Below, piece by piece: positions 11,001 through 20,511 of a DNA stretch of 64,000 nucleotides. The DNA lies in the NCBI GenBank assembly GCA_036365455.1, contig JAWQUS010000002.1, forward strand, positions 8,804,001-8,868,000. The letters are read 5' to 3'. Position numbers and translations under genes: made by a program. Numbering within the stretch: position 1 is the first letter of the stretch; each line of letters starts with the position of its first letter. A model generated the notes under the pieces. The model did no database searches. It worked only from the letters and a program-made list of their open reading frames with translations, and had not been told where the DNA came from. The stretch is from Macrosoma leucophasiata. Lineage: Eukaryota; Arthropoda; Insecta; Lepidoptera; Hedylidae.

Positions 11001-14000
11001 AAGAGGTATAAGACACAGTAGTTTAATAATATGGGAAAACGAAAACTTTGGGCGCTATGGTATGAATGTGGAACGTTGCTACGTCAGATGAAGTGTGTAG
11101 AGAATGAGTACCACAGAACAATCTCGCACCGTTTGTATTATGCGGGGAGCAGTGGGACAGCGCCGGAACAGTCCTACACCGGATGTCTGTGAGCGATCCT
11201 ACGCCGGATGAAGTATGTAGGTTTTTCTTTAATTTCTGAAGTATGTAGGGTTGGAGCAGCATAACGGAACGATCCTCGAAAATAAGCGGAGAAGCGAGCC
11301 TACTCAGAGTGAAGTCAGTAGAGGAGGAATGGGACAGCAGGACCCTTTCTTTTCCGGGGGATGTACGTAAAATATGTAGCGGTCCTACATCGGGTGATGT
11401 GTGTAGGGGTGTAGGGGAAGAGTGGGACAAACTGTATCCGCTCCGATATGCGGGGAGAGGCGCGTGACGCTCACGTGCGGCTGCTGACGTATACGTGACG
11501 TCAAAGAGTCATCAGTCATCATTTGCGTAAGGGCGGAGTGGGACAATAACTGAGCCGATGCACGTTGTGTACCTGCAGTATGTGGGAGCGGTCATACGCC
11601 AGGTAAAGTGTAGAGTTTTGTTTTTGTGTCAAAGGATTGACAGACAAGCAGACCACGTGATGGAAAATGGTTACCGTCGCCTATGAACATTTGCAACAAC
11701 AAGGGAGATAGAGGCAGAGCCAACGCGCTGCCAGCCCTGAAGGACTCTTTCAACGCCTGTTTTAAAGAACCTCATATTGTAGTGCCGGGGGAACACCTCA
11801 GATGGAAGTTCGTTCCACAAGTTGCACGTACTGGGCAGGAATGAACGCGCGAATCGGGCTGTTGAGCACTGCCAAGTGTCCAATCTGTGCGGGTGGAACT
11901 TCTCTCTCCGGCGGGTTATACGATGAAGGAATGGAGACGATGGCACCAGATCGAACAGTTCATCAGAGCATTCAGCATTGTAAAGGCGGTAGACGATGCA
12001 CAGACAACCGATGTTTCTACGCAGACTCAGATCTTCGAGTCGATCTGTGTTTCCTGGGTCGTTGACGATTCGAATGGCACGTTTTTGAATGGAGTCAAGG
12101 GGCCCCCCCTAAATACCAGCTTGGGCCCCTTGACTCCCAAAGATGAGAGCAGTATTCCAAGATAGTTCTCTGTAGTCAGACGGAGCGAGAACCTTTTGTG
12201 GTGTGTGGGAGCGATCCTACGACGGGTGAAGTGTGTAGAGGCGACGCGGGACACGAGAGCGGTCCCGGTCCCGCGCCGCGTGTGTGCGGGGAGGGCGGTG
12301 AGGGCGGTGAGGGCGGTGAGGGCGAGGAGGGCGAGGAGGGGCGGGTACCGGCAGCGCGCGATGCCTGACGCTCACGTGCGGCTCGTGCGGGTGCTTGCGG
12401 AGCGCGGCGTGCTGCTCGTAGTGCGCGCACTCCTCGGCGCGCGTGACGCCGGCCAGGCGGTAGCGGTGCAGCTCGGCCAGGCGCACGCGCAGCTCGCGCT
12501 CGCGCCACAGCCCCGCCACCACGTCCGCGTGCTCCGCGCGCCCGTAGAACTGCGCCGTCCACCGCACACGCTCCGTGAACTCCCTGTATACACAAAACGA
12601 ATAGTTAGCATGTTTATTAACATTTTTAATAACACAAACACAATAATAAATAATAAATAATAATGGCAACCCATTATACGTCCCACTGCTGGGCACGAGT
12701 CTCTCCCCTTTTTGGGGGGAGGCCTGGAGCTTACTCCACCGCGCTGCTCCAATGCGGATTGGTGGAGGTGGGTGGGTTAGTGGCCAACCCGCTGTCAGAT
12801 GTTTTCAAACCGCCCATAAGGCCTCCGACAAGGCTTAACGACTGAGTGCCTAGTGTGAGATTTTCGATCGCGATTTTCGAACGCAATCGCGTAAGAGTAA
12901 ACGCAGATTTGTATGGAATTGAAGGAGTGTCATCGATTCACCGCTAGATGACGCTCCTTCAATTCCATACAAATCTGAGTTTACTCTTACGCGATCGCGT
13001 TCGAAAATCGCGACACATCGATGACACTCCTTCAATTCCATACAAATCTGCGTTTACTCTTACGCGATCGCACTAGGCACTCTGCTATCTATCGATAGCA
13101 ACCGGGACCGACAGCTTAACGTGCCCTCCGAAGCACGGAAACGCGCATTTTAATTTGCCACTAGCGGTCACCCATCACACTTCCCGACCGCGCCCGTAGT
13201 GCTTAACCGAGTAGATCGCTTATGATCTACACCAGCCACCGGGCCATGCGCGCTTCAAAGACGTGAATCTTTGTAAAGTTTCGACTTTTACTGTTAACAA
13301 TAAGGAATATAAAACGTAAATAAAATTAAAATATTTTATTCACTCGCATGTGTTATGCGAGGGAACTTTAGAAATTAAAGAAAAAATGGATATAAAAATG
13401 TTTCTATACACTATGAGAATTCTGTTACACTGTATGATACATTGCCACAATGTAAACGGCAAATTCTTTCATTAGGTGTTACATTGCATGTTACATTTCG
13501 CAATTCTGTACCCGCCTTGAGGCGATCTCGAGACGAGCCGCCTACGTACAGTTCCCTGCGTACGTCCAATCAAAAAAGAAATCACTTTTACATTCCATTC
13601 TTACTGCATTCAGAAGCTTTCAAAACAACAAGAATATTTTATTATACATCTAAAAAGTACATGAACTAACTAATACTAACTTCTTTTCTTTGGCAAGTTT
13701 CCCTAATGTTCTCTGTTTATTCCTTTGGTTGTTGAAGAACACTGACACCAACTGGTAATCTCGGACTAGTCTTTTTCTTCTCGTTCTTTCCCGCAACCGT
13801 CGAGTGTAGATATCCACTTGTGATAGTTTGAGGGCTGAAACAATATTAAATTTAGTTTTTTTTATATCAAAAGTTTGAAAGACAAACAGATAGGCCTAAC
13901 CTAACCATTTACAACACCGAGGATGTAATTCTGCTAACATTATTAGTCGTAATTGTCATTGGATCGCAATTGAATTGTTCCACTGTCTAGCCTTAACCAA

Positions 14001-17000
14001 TGCACGTGGTCTATGTTAGAGCAAGAAAGAAAAGTGCTTCAATCGTGATGCATTAACAACAACGTTAGCAGAATTAGGCCCCAAGGGTATTGCTAAGACC
14101 TTCATATTGTAACACGTAGAGATAAAAAAAATGAACCGTCTTCAAAACCGCAACACTTAAGTGTTAAATAACAAAATAGGTACAGAATGTAATACTTCCC
14201 TCAGGGAGCACGAAAAATATGACAATTGATTTCTTATTGTTCTTGGACCTTATAGGGTAGGGTCTATCTGCTGCCTCAAAGAAAGTCGGGCTGTAGATCT
14301 ATGGTTGACGTATTTGGTGGCCCGACTCAAAGTCGGTATTTTTTTTATTATAAAGTATTTATTTTTCAATTTTTATTGTAATTGATTCAATTTATAAAAA
14401 TTACATCATCGAGGTAAACGGTAGAAATACTTCGTCCAAATAAACAAAAATGCTCATAAAATAAAAATTACTGTGCCAAACTCGTTAAAATTTTTATGAG
14501 ACCAAATGGCAACTATTTCGCATCGAACAAAAAACCCGTAAATCGGATAAGAAATCTCGGCGTTATTTGTGTACATACATAAATTTGCGGACGTTGGGAT
14601 GTGACGACCCCATCACTCTCTTGTGGAGGAGAATTCTTTCAATTCTTTGAGTCTCGGTTAACTCAATAGCAGTCTAACCATTCCAATAAGACGGTAGTAA
14701 ATATAACAAAGCGGGATAAGAAGCAGCGTCCCGCGATAAAAGTTCGGCTACTGCGATCACCAATCCGCTTGCCATGCGTGGTGATTATGTCATACTCGCC
14801 CAACATTGGGCGTCTTTGGGAAAGGCTTTGTCCAGCAATGGACGTATTTCGGCTGGAGTGCTGAAGGTGGTGATGATAAATTTAAAAAAATCATACCAAC
14901 CAAATTGAGAACCTGCTTTTTGAAGTTGATTAAAAAATAAAATAGGGTACCTACAACATGTACCTAATGTTCTATTGTTAGTATTTTAATTGCGTCATTG
15001 CAATTTATTTTGTAATGACACATTTTTATCACCACCGGTACTGTGACTCATAACTAATATGGCAACAAAACAATCATTTATTCTCATAAAAGTTTACTGG
15101 TTGTACATGATATTCAAATAATGGTTTACTTTATTGGTCACATGGCCAGAACTTATATTAGTTGTTTTAGTAATAAATCGTTAAGACGAATAACGTCAGT
15201 TTCGATAATTTTGATCTATGTAGAAGAGTTGGAGGGACCAGCCGGCTATGGAGTGAAATCTGGCATCTGCTATATTCAACATCTCACATTATTGAATCCT
15301 ACGTTAGGTAGGTGGAAACTCGCCACTCCTTGGTGTGCCCCCCAAACAGCAAACCCGATGATCGACAGGATTTAAATAAAAAATACGCTTACACTCGCAG
15401 CCCCACAGTAGGTATAAACCTGTCGTGGGTGCCGTTGTACACATACACAAACACTCAGACCCGAAACAAATATCTGTAGGCCATACAAATATTTGTCCCG
15501 GTGCGGGGATCGAACCCGGGACCCTTCGAATCAAACGGTCATCTCACACCACTGGACTAACCGGGTCGTCAAAATTGGGAGCGCTACAGAAGAAAAATGT
15601 AAAGCATTCATTGTTTCCTAGAAATTCATGCTGACTTCAACACATTGGTAGTTTAGAATACTTTAGAAGCACAAATATTGCTTGTTAAGTTTCCTATAGA
15701 ATGCATATCTCTGTCAGTATTGTGGTATTAAAAAATAACTAGCTTACCAACATCCAACTCATCATCGTCAGCATTTAAAGACAGTGTGGATATAAGTTGT
15801 TCTGCTTCATGGTCATGCTCCTGAAACAAACATTTTCACTAAATTAATGCTTATCTAACTAAAATTCGCACTTAATATTTCACAAATGGGTAACTGTTTG
15901 TAAGAGATTAAGTTCTTAATTAATCAAGAAACAGCTGCCTCAAATTTACATCTTTTTTTAAATATGTACTTATCCAACAATACCTTACACTAGGGCGTGC
16001 GTGATGAAAAAATACAGGCCCACTTAACGTGTAGGAGAGGTACCCAAAATTTTTTTTTTCAACATTTAATTGAATGTCTTTTTCTGCATAGTACTAATAA
16101 AAAATGTTAGTAGGTTGTTACGAAGTATGTAGTTACCCTTTCAAAGGCCTCTCTATTGGACATATATCCTAGTTGCACCGCTTCATCAGAGGAGACAGCA
16201 AGCTGAGGTAGTTTCGACACAACACTCGGCCCCAGAAGCTCTTCATCTCGGTCCACATAGTGCAGTGACACAGACATCCAACAAATATATAAAAGTAATT
16301 ACCCTTTCAAAGTCGTCTCTATTGGACATATATCCTAGTTGCGCCGCTTCATCAGAGGAGACAGCAAGGGGAGGTAGCCTCGACACGGCGCTCGGCCCCA
16401 GAGGTCCTTCGTCTCGGTCGGCGCAGTGCAGTGAGGGTCGACTCGTACTCTCCACATTACCCCACGTCGCCCGACCAATGCTGCCCTCCAAGTACCTTGT
16501 AATGTACTCATCTTTGGCTTCTGTAAATTCATGTGGAATTGTACAAAATAAAATTTGACAAGTTGAGAGGACAAGTTCTATGTTGGCCCCGCACCTTGTA
16601 CACTATATCAAAAGATAGAGAAAAATACGTAGAATCATGGAAAAATACTCAAAAAATTATTTGAATGATTGTTTTGTTGTCGGAAATATTTATTTTATGT
16701 AATTTTTGTGTGATAACAATATGTCATCTTAATGCAACTATGACATTCTTGTTTTTGCAACATACTTACGACAATTAATTGAAGGTATAATAAACAGTTT
16801 GAATAGTTGAAAATGATTTAGTATTTTACTATACCTTACCTAGTCCTAGTAAATAACATTTAATTTTTCTCTATTGCCAGTAATCATACAAACAGATATA
16901 CCATACAGATTATATTTTAAACTCTAAAATGTAATATGTATGTTGATTATAGAATAAAATTTAAACGAATTATACCTATTTTTGCTAAGTACCTTAAAAT

Positions 17001-18127
17001 TATAGTGTTTCACAAATAACACATTTTGGAGAATACAGCTAGTTTTGATGATACAGTAAATAGTGTTTCAATAACACTAACCTACATAGGACTTAGATTT
17101 TGCTGATATAAATAACAACTGAACATTAAATTGCATGTAATATAAATTCATGACCAAATTTCCTGAATGGTAGTAGTAATGGCAGAGGTAATTAGAATGT
17201 ATGCAAATACTTGAAACCTTTTTTAGTCCCATGTGAGTACTACTCACTACTCACTGAATAGTGCTAACTGATATCTTTTAGATGTTATGTGTCACTGGAA
17301 ATGGAAGGAAGCGAATGCCTATGGATATCACTTAGTCCCAACCCCAGCAATTGAATCCCAGAATTCGTATGAATACTGTACTGCTATTGCCAATAAAACT
17401 ATGAAAATAGATAACACGAATAATTAAAACAATTTTACTATTTTTGTTTTTTCTTAACATTACCTTCTGGAGTTCTCGTTTCGATATGCTTCGCAATATC
17501 TTCCCAGTTCCCAAACCCAAACTGTTCTATGGCATCCAATAATCGCACCTCTTCATTGGCCGACCAACTGGTACGTCCCAGAAATATTCCAAAGGCCCCC
17601 GAGTCCTACAAGGAGGATAAAATGAATTAAGTTAATTATATTCATACTCTGTACTAGTATTTTAAATCCGTAAATATGTTTGGGATTGTTTTTTGTGCTT
17701 AATTCATTATGTAAGGATTTTTCGGCAGTAAAACACTACATTCACTACAATAAGACAAATAGGTATATGAATTTAATTCAATTTATCTCGGTACAAGTTC
17801 AATCAAATAAATTCGAGAGCACACAGTACATAAACAGTTTCGGAAAGAATGAAAATAATAGATACTCACCATATATTGATAGGAATGATCATTTTTATGT
17901 GGTCCAATTTCAGCACCAAGCGAAAAACACTGAAAAATTATTTATTAAATACGTAAGTTTTTCCATTCAAAATTTGCGCCAAAACTATAAACAAAAATGG
18001 CAACGGATGCGTTTACCTGCAAACAAATATCAAAGTCTACGCACTCCGCACATCTTACACGCACTCCATTTATTTCTTCTTGGCAATAAGTACAATTATA
18101 TTTAGCATATAAATCTGAAAACGACAT
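5065..18127 (-). CDS. Ada2b: Transcriptional adapter ADA2b (SAGA complex subunit), spliced
   Basis: ADA2b links the GCN5 acetyltransferase to the SAGA co-activator in the nucleus. Exons on the minus strand: 18127-18017, 17929-17870, 17605-17464, 16520-16303, 15820-15748, 13834-13681, 12583-12376, then 7128-6987 and 5205-5065 (stop). The first seven join in phase (322 codons) with GT-AG borders. Residues 1-57 form a ZZ zinc finger (CTYC, CAEC, then CLQC and HKNDH across an exon border). Residues 58-105 are a SANT/Myb domain (GRTSWSANEEVRLLDAIEQF). Next comes the ADA2 core (RLPPLAVSSDEAAQLGYM, VDIYTRRLRER, RDYQLV), and the last exon gives a SWIRM-like end (LCSTLSLPPAQY ... HTAGWIRN). The ATG starts directly before the ZZ finger. 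ADA2b rather than ADA2a is inferred from the core motifs. Exon 8 needs a two-base carry-in that exon 7 does not give, so one small exon is probably missing from this model. Confidence 0.88.
5384..5597 (-). mobile_element. SINE-like element (family S), truncated
   Basis: It reads on the minus strand from the A-rich tail side (GGAAGTGGCAAACAAGCATG) to ATCTAACCGGAAGACG. The start of the element (GGTGGTAGAGCTC end) is missing, replaced by a (CAT)n-like run that abuts LINE sequence. Confidence 0.75.
5598..6160 (+). mobile_element. LINE 3' fragment (reverse transcriptase C-terminus), degraded
   Basis: Readings in two frames give EYCSHLWAGAPKYQLGPLGS, ITDRLEDLSLRRDIGFLCIF and, frameshifted, RREKFHPHRLDT and TCNLWNELPSEGFPRRYN. 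These are typical of the end of jockey/CR1-like non-LTR polyproteins. It ends GCTTGTCTGTCAATCCTTTG, shared with the copy at 11625-12170. Frameshifts show that it is dead. It lies in the Ada2b intron between 5206 and 6986. Confidence 0.8.
6485..6767 (-). mobile_element. SINE-like element (family S)
   Basis: Near full-length minus-strand copy, from GAAGGTGGCAAACAAACATG to CATTGGAACTCCACCAT. It is more diverged than most copies (GTTATAACGGAGCCATACAT variant shared with 5384-5597), suggesting an older subfamily. Confidence 0.8.
6771..6966. repeat. Dispersed repeat with GTCTGTC run and CAGCTAGT end
   Basis: It runs from TATAATATTATAAATGCGAA through CTCTGTCTGTCTATCTG and ATTTGGTACAGAGATAG to GGCCGAAGCCGCGGGCAACA and CTAGTG. 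This is a non-autonomous family widespread in Lepidoptera, and it directly abuts Ada2b exon 8. Confidence 0.65.
6987..7128 (-). other. Ada2b: Ada2b penultimate exon, open in two frames
   Basis: The exon is bounded by a TTTGCACGACAG acceptor and a CAG/GTAACG donor. In one frame it ends SRHLLTNNEIQ and joins in phase with LCSTLSLPPAQY of the last exon, which is the expected run into the SWIRM-like domain. That frame needs two bases from the preceding exon. If exon 7 (ending at 12376 in phase 0) is spliced straight to it, the reading is a basic, glutamine-rich tail (RRRKRLKFHQ ... KELMQQQQRRMLEASADQ) that stops inside the exon. Either an unseen exon of 3n+2 bases lies between, or both products exist. 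Which frame is used is inference. Confidence 0.6.
7531..7815 (-). mobile_element. SINE-like element (family S)
   Basis: Full-length minus-strand copy ending CTCTACCACCAGTAAAA, close to the family consensus, located in the Ada2b intron between exons 7 and 8. Confidence 0.85.
7816..9535. other. Ada2b intron sequence, unassigned
   Basis: Mostly AT-rich sequence without a gene. At 9008-9110 there is a small inverted repeat (TTTAGAAAATAAAGAAAAAA ... TTTTTAATTTCTAAAG) whose ends match sequence at 2460-2500 and 13342-13392, indicating a low-copy repeat family. Confidence 0.4.
9540..9700. repeat. Dispersed retroelement remnant
   Basis: It shares GGAGGAGAATTTTACTG, GCGTCCCGCGAT and CCGCTTGC(T/C)A(A/T)GC blocks with 14570-14880 in the same gene. 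No ORF. Class not assigned. Confidence 0.5.
9719..9959. mobile_element. Stem-loop MITE (family A)
   Basis: Best-preserved copy: TACAGTGCTCAACAATAAAT at the left and GAATTGTTGAGTACTGTA at the right form the terminal inverted repeat. The core TTGATCAAGTTTTGACCAAT is shared with the other copies. Confidence 0.85.
10215..10447 (-). mobile_element. tRNA-derived SINE
   Basis: On the minus strand, GGTGGCTTAGTGGCAGCAGA matches a polymerase III A box and CAAGTTCGATCCCCGGTG matches a B box with tRNA-like spacing. About 150 bases of unrelated body follow. The acceptor stem does not fold well, so it is not a working tRNA. Confidence 0.6.
10450..11039. other. Ada2b intron sequence, unassigned
   Basis: No repeat family was recognised. 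A GC-richer patch lies at 10650-10860. An undetected small Ada2b exon could lie anywhere between 7135 and 12375. Confidence 0.3.
11040..11615. repeat. Decayed copies of the Ada2b exon 7 / intron 7 junction
   Basis: Blocks resembling 12200-12380 recur here. TCCTACRNCGGRTGAAGTRTG-like units are at about 11068, 11176, 11197, 11382 and 11594; TGCGGGGAG is at 11140 and 11450. At 11463-11485 there is TGACGCTCACGTGCGGCT, which is the donor edge of exon 7 in reverse complement. The segment looks like several diverged tandem copies of intron sequence. Confidence 0.55.
11625..12170 (-). mobile_element. LINE 3' fragment (reverse transcriptase C-terminus)
   Basis: The minus strand reads PSSPFLHRITRRREKFHPHR and FLPSTCNLWNELPSEVFPRH over 91 codons, the usual C-terminus of a jockey/CR1-like polyprotein. 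It is the same element as 5598-6160, here in the opposite orientation, and sits within the duplicated intron segment of Ada2b. Confidence 0.8.
12294..12347. repeat. GC-rich minisatellite
   Basis: About four copies of GAGGGCGGT followed by GAGGGCGAG copies, directly downstream of the exon 7 donor of Ada2b on the minus strand. Confidence 0.8.
12660..13258 (-). mobile_element. 5S rRNA-derived SINE, split by a MITE
   Basis: The minus-strand head (13246-13159) carries GGTTAAGCACTACGGGCGCG and GATGGGTGACCGC. These match the 5S rRNA internal promoter (A box, and C box GATGGG-GACCGC) at the right spacing. The body follows (GGAAACGCGCATTTT in reverse, ATCGATAGATAGC) and a tail near 12660. The element is interrupted at 12845-13081. 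Copies are at 36392-36515 and 55690-55955. Confidence 0.75.
12845..13081. mobile_element. 237-bp MITE with 3-bp target duplication
   Basis: Terminal inverted repeats begin AGTGCCTAGTG and end CACTAGGCACT, flanked on both sides by CTG. The SINE copy at 55690-55955 has the uninterrupted site ACGACTGCTATC, which confirms the borders. Inside, a unit around GTAAGAGTAAACGCAGATTT ... GAATTGAAGGAGTGTCATC occurs three times, one copy in one orientation and two in the other. Confidence 0.85.
13835..14569. other. Ada2b intron sequence, unassigned
   Basis: No recognised repeat or exon. AT-rich. Confidence 0.35.
14570..14880. repeat. Dispersed retroelement remnant with GGATG-type end
   Basis: It shares blocks with 9540-9700. 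It ends TTGTCCAGCAATGGACGTAT and GGTGGTGATGATA, a 3' terminus seen on many lepidopteran retroelements and repeated in shorter form at 30340-30400. Confidence 0.55.
15300..15575 (-). mobile_element. tRNA-derived SINE
   Basis: The minus-strand head reads GACCCGGTTAGTCCAGTGGT ... GGGTTCGATCCCCGCACCGGG, with clear A- and B-box tRNA signatures. A body of about 200 bases follows, ending at GGCGAGTTTCCACCTACC. It lies in the Ada2b intron between exons 5 and 6. Confidence 0.75.
16137..16262 (-). pseudogene. Tandem partial copy of Ada2b exon 4
   Basis: This segment, in the intron after exon 4, repeats the 3' half of that exon. It reads SLHYVDRDEELLGPSV followed by LAVSSDEAVQLGYMSNREAFER and a GT donor, against LAVSSDEAAQLGYMSNRDDFER in the true exon. 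The frame is free of stops. Between the copies, on the minus strand, there is no AG that could serve as acceptor, and retention of the intron after exon 4 would run out of frame to a stop. It is therefore most likely a decaying tandem duplication, although the lack of stops suggests that it is fairly young or was once used. Confidence 0.7.
16565..16835. repeat. Two-copy dispersed repeat (copy 1)
   Basis: About 270 bases similar to 41568-41880: GACAAGTTCTATGTTGG, CTTGTACACTATAT, ATCATGGAAAAATACTCAAA, CGACAATTAATTGAAGG. The GTACAAG ends are inverted in the second copy, suggesting a small TIR element. No ORF. Located in the Ada2b intron between exons 3 and 4. Confidence 0.65.
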
Positions 18128-18210
18128 GTTTACAATTACACTTTGAAAGAATCACGCGTCGGTAAACTTGGCATTGCTTTTCGCTAGCTTACTCACCAGC
18201 CATTTTGTTA
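18128..18210 (-). promoter_or_regulatory. Ada2b 5' leader / promoter-proximal stretch
   Basis: Only 83 bases separate the Ada2b start codon from the end of a 2.3-kb inverted-repeat element (18211-20511). The leader and core promoter must lie either in this short stretch or within the element. No TATA box or clear initiator could be picked out by eye. Confidence 0.3.
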
Positions 18211-18289
18211 CAGTGTTGCCAGATGGTCTCAGCGACGAACCCCTAGAGTATTTTAGTTTCTCCCTAGAAATCCCCTAGTAAATCCTAAA

Positions 18290-18395
18290 AACAAATTGAT
18301 GAGGAATCGAACACGTCAGTATAGAGATACTCTACCTACAACTCCGAATGCTGCGCTAGTACCTACCATTACACTATCACAGGTTTTATGATATC
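18290..18395 (-). mobile_element. tRNA-like SINE fragment
   Basis: The minus strand reads TAGTGTAATGGTAGGTACTA then GTGTTCGATTCCTCAT, matching A and B boxes. The arms do not form a good cloverleaf, and no SINE body could be bounded. Confidence 0.45.
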
Positions 18396-18497
18396 TTCGG
18401 TGGAAAATGGTTCATGCTCATTAGAGGGGCTTGATATAACGAGTAAGTTTGACATTCTGGTTAGACCGATTAGGAAGTTGCAATTATTTTGGTATTG

Positions 18498-18770
18498 GTG
18501 GTAGAGCTCCAGTTACGGAGGCGTAGGCACCACCGCATTACCTAATTTACTTGCCCCTAAATGGTAGTGTTCAGCACTATCGTGTTCCGGTCAGGTGGTA
18601 ATGTACGGCCCTGTAATTTCCGGCACAGAGGCATAACACGTTAGGCCTCAGGAGTGGTAACGCATCTGCATTTTAGCCTTGGTCTTCATGTGAGTGTCTA
18701 TAGGCTGCAGTCATCACTTAACATCAATGTGAACTGCATGCTTTGCCACTTCCATAACATAAAAAAATAT
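18498..18770 (+). mobile_element. SINE-like element (family S)
   Basis: Near-complete copy with a small deletion after CAGTTACGGAG. It ends GCCACTTCCATAACATAAAA. It is inserted in the 18211-20511 element and is therefore younger. Confidence 0.85.
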
Positions 18771-20511
18771 ATATATTTATATTTAACAAAAATATGTACT
18801 AATAACAGTAAACTTTACTGTTTGTTTATGGCATTCGTTATCTTCTACAGTCTGTTTCTTTTCTAGCGAAAAGAAACGGACTAAATTGACACATGTAAAT
18901 GTCAATTTCCAAAATAATGATACCAGCTTTCTAGTATTAGTGTTGTACGATATCGGTTTTATGAATCGTTACTTTTTACTTTACCACATAATTTTATTAT
19001 TATTTGACAATAGGCAAATCTTTTAAAAATTAGGGTTACTATGGAGTATCACAGATTTAATTTAAATTACTTATTGCACTTTGTAAACACAACAATTATT
19101 TATTTGATGTTGAAGAATACGCAATAAGAAGTTTTTAACAGGAACAACACAAGAAATAGGTCGATGTACTGTAGCTATCAATGCAATAAAAACGAAAATA
19201 CGGCGCCATTTTGAATACACGGCATTCGTCCTTCAACTTCCGAAATGCGATTTCACGGGCAAAAAACATGGTAATGAACGCGTTCATTATGTACACACCG
19301 ATAAGTAAACAGAATCTCCAGCCGAAACGCCGAAGAAAAACGAATGTGTGACTTCGTCTAGTGACTCCCCAGCGCTGGAAAAATTATATTAAACATGCAC
19401 CTAATAATTGAAATTGAGAAAAAAAATGTGTACTCTAGGCCATATTGTCGACAACATTACCGATTGATTTATTATTGAAGTAGGTGACTCTGACGATTCG
19501 GCACATTGAGGTACGGAGTCATTACCTGATTCTGATGATTAATTTGCATGTCATTATTAAGATTTATAGACACTTAAAAAATAAGTGTGTTGCATTTATG
19601 TTTTTATCATATCTATACATTAACCATACAGGTATATTATAAAGGCATGCCTATTAGTACATTACGGGTGTCACCACATTCTAAAATCTTAAAGACACTT
19701 TTTTGTAATTACCTAATTTTTATCTAAACCTCAAAATGTAAGAGGGTTCTCTTTAGGCACTGGTTTGACATGCAATAAGTCGTCTTTACCATTTCTTCTT
19801 TACTAGCGCAGTGTAAAATATTAATAAGATATAATATAAATTAAAAGGCTAGGAGCAGTAAATGTATTAATCCTTCAAGGATCGTACGGCCACCGGCGGC
19901 GAGACACAATTGAATTTCAATTGTCATATTTTTTTCGTGTCTGGAGAGATTTAAGTTGCACTAAATTTCTTTTTATTATTGATTTGTTGTTGTTGTTGAT
20001 ATTGTATTTTTGTTTTCTGTTTTTGTTACTGTTATGAAACAATATGCAATTCCTTAGATGTCCAAATATGGAAACTTATAAATGGTCTGATGTAATTTTA
20101 TTAAGATTGTTTGTAAGCAAATAAGACTGTTTGTTCTCTTGAATAAAATAAAATAAAAATTATTACTGAAACACGATACTAGATTGTAAATTACGTTAAG
20201 TTACGGTAGTGGCACATCACTATTAATGATCCCCAAAAACCTAGCCACACAGCTTATGTCAATTTAGTCCGTACCGAAAAAAAACAGACTTTACATCTCG
20301 AATCTCTACCTTGACTGGTTGCGGTGCTCAAGTTATGTAAGATGGTGAAAACACGTCAACACACAAGGAACGTGTTATTATGGCAAAATCTGTATCTAAT
20401 TTAAATTTCCCCTAAAATTCCTCCAAATATTTTTCCCCCTATTCTGCCGCTAATTCCGTCTCACTAAACACCTCTAAATCTAGGGGGAAATCCTCCGATC
20501 TGGCAACACTG

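Larger units (their letters stand above)
18211..20511. mobile_element. 2.3-kb element with CAGTGTTGCCAGAT terminal inverted repeats
   Basis: CAGTGTTGCCAGAT at 18211-18224 is matched by ATCTGGCAACACTG at 20498-20511. CCCTA-rich subterminal sequence lies at both ends. Flanks share only TTA, so the usual 8-bp hAT duplication is not visible. No transposase ORF remains. It contains a tRNA-like segment (18290-18395, minus) and a later SINE (18498-18770). The interior 18900-20400 holds nothing else recognised. Confidence 0.65.

Noticed and set aside
11023..11430. 135-codon minus-strand ORF with repeated HTSS(P/G)VG motifs
   Set aside because: The repeated peptide simply reflects the decayed DNA repeat CTACACACTTCATC-type units in the duplicated intron; no start context or homologue recognised.
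12196..12660. 154-codon plus-strand ORF and a 139-codon minus-strand ORF rich in A/R/P
   Set aside because: Both are products of GC-rich sequence around Ada2b exon 7 and the minisatellite. The true reading is the minus-strand frame with RAEECAHYEQHAALRKHPHE.
13159..13246. 5S rRNA gene
   Set aside because: Only the internal promoter region matches; the 5' and 3' parts of 5S rRNA are absent and the same chimera recurs at two other sites.
15495..15575. tRNA gene candidate on the minus strand
   Set aside because: The tRNA-like head is followed by a fixed SINE body and lies within an intron; not an independent tRNA gene.
17680..18105. 141-codon ORF on the plus strand
   Set aside because: It is antisense to Ada2b exons 1 and 2, whose minus-strand reading has a ZZ finger and proper splice sites.
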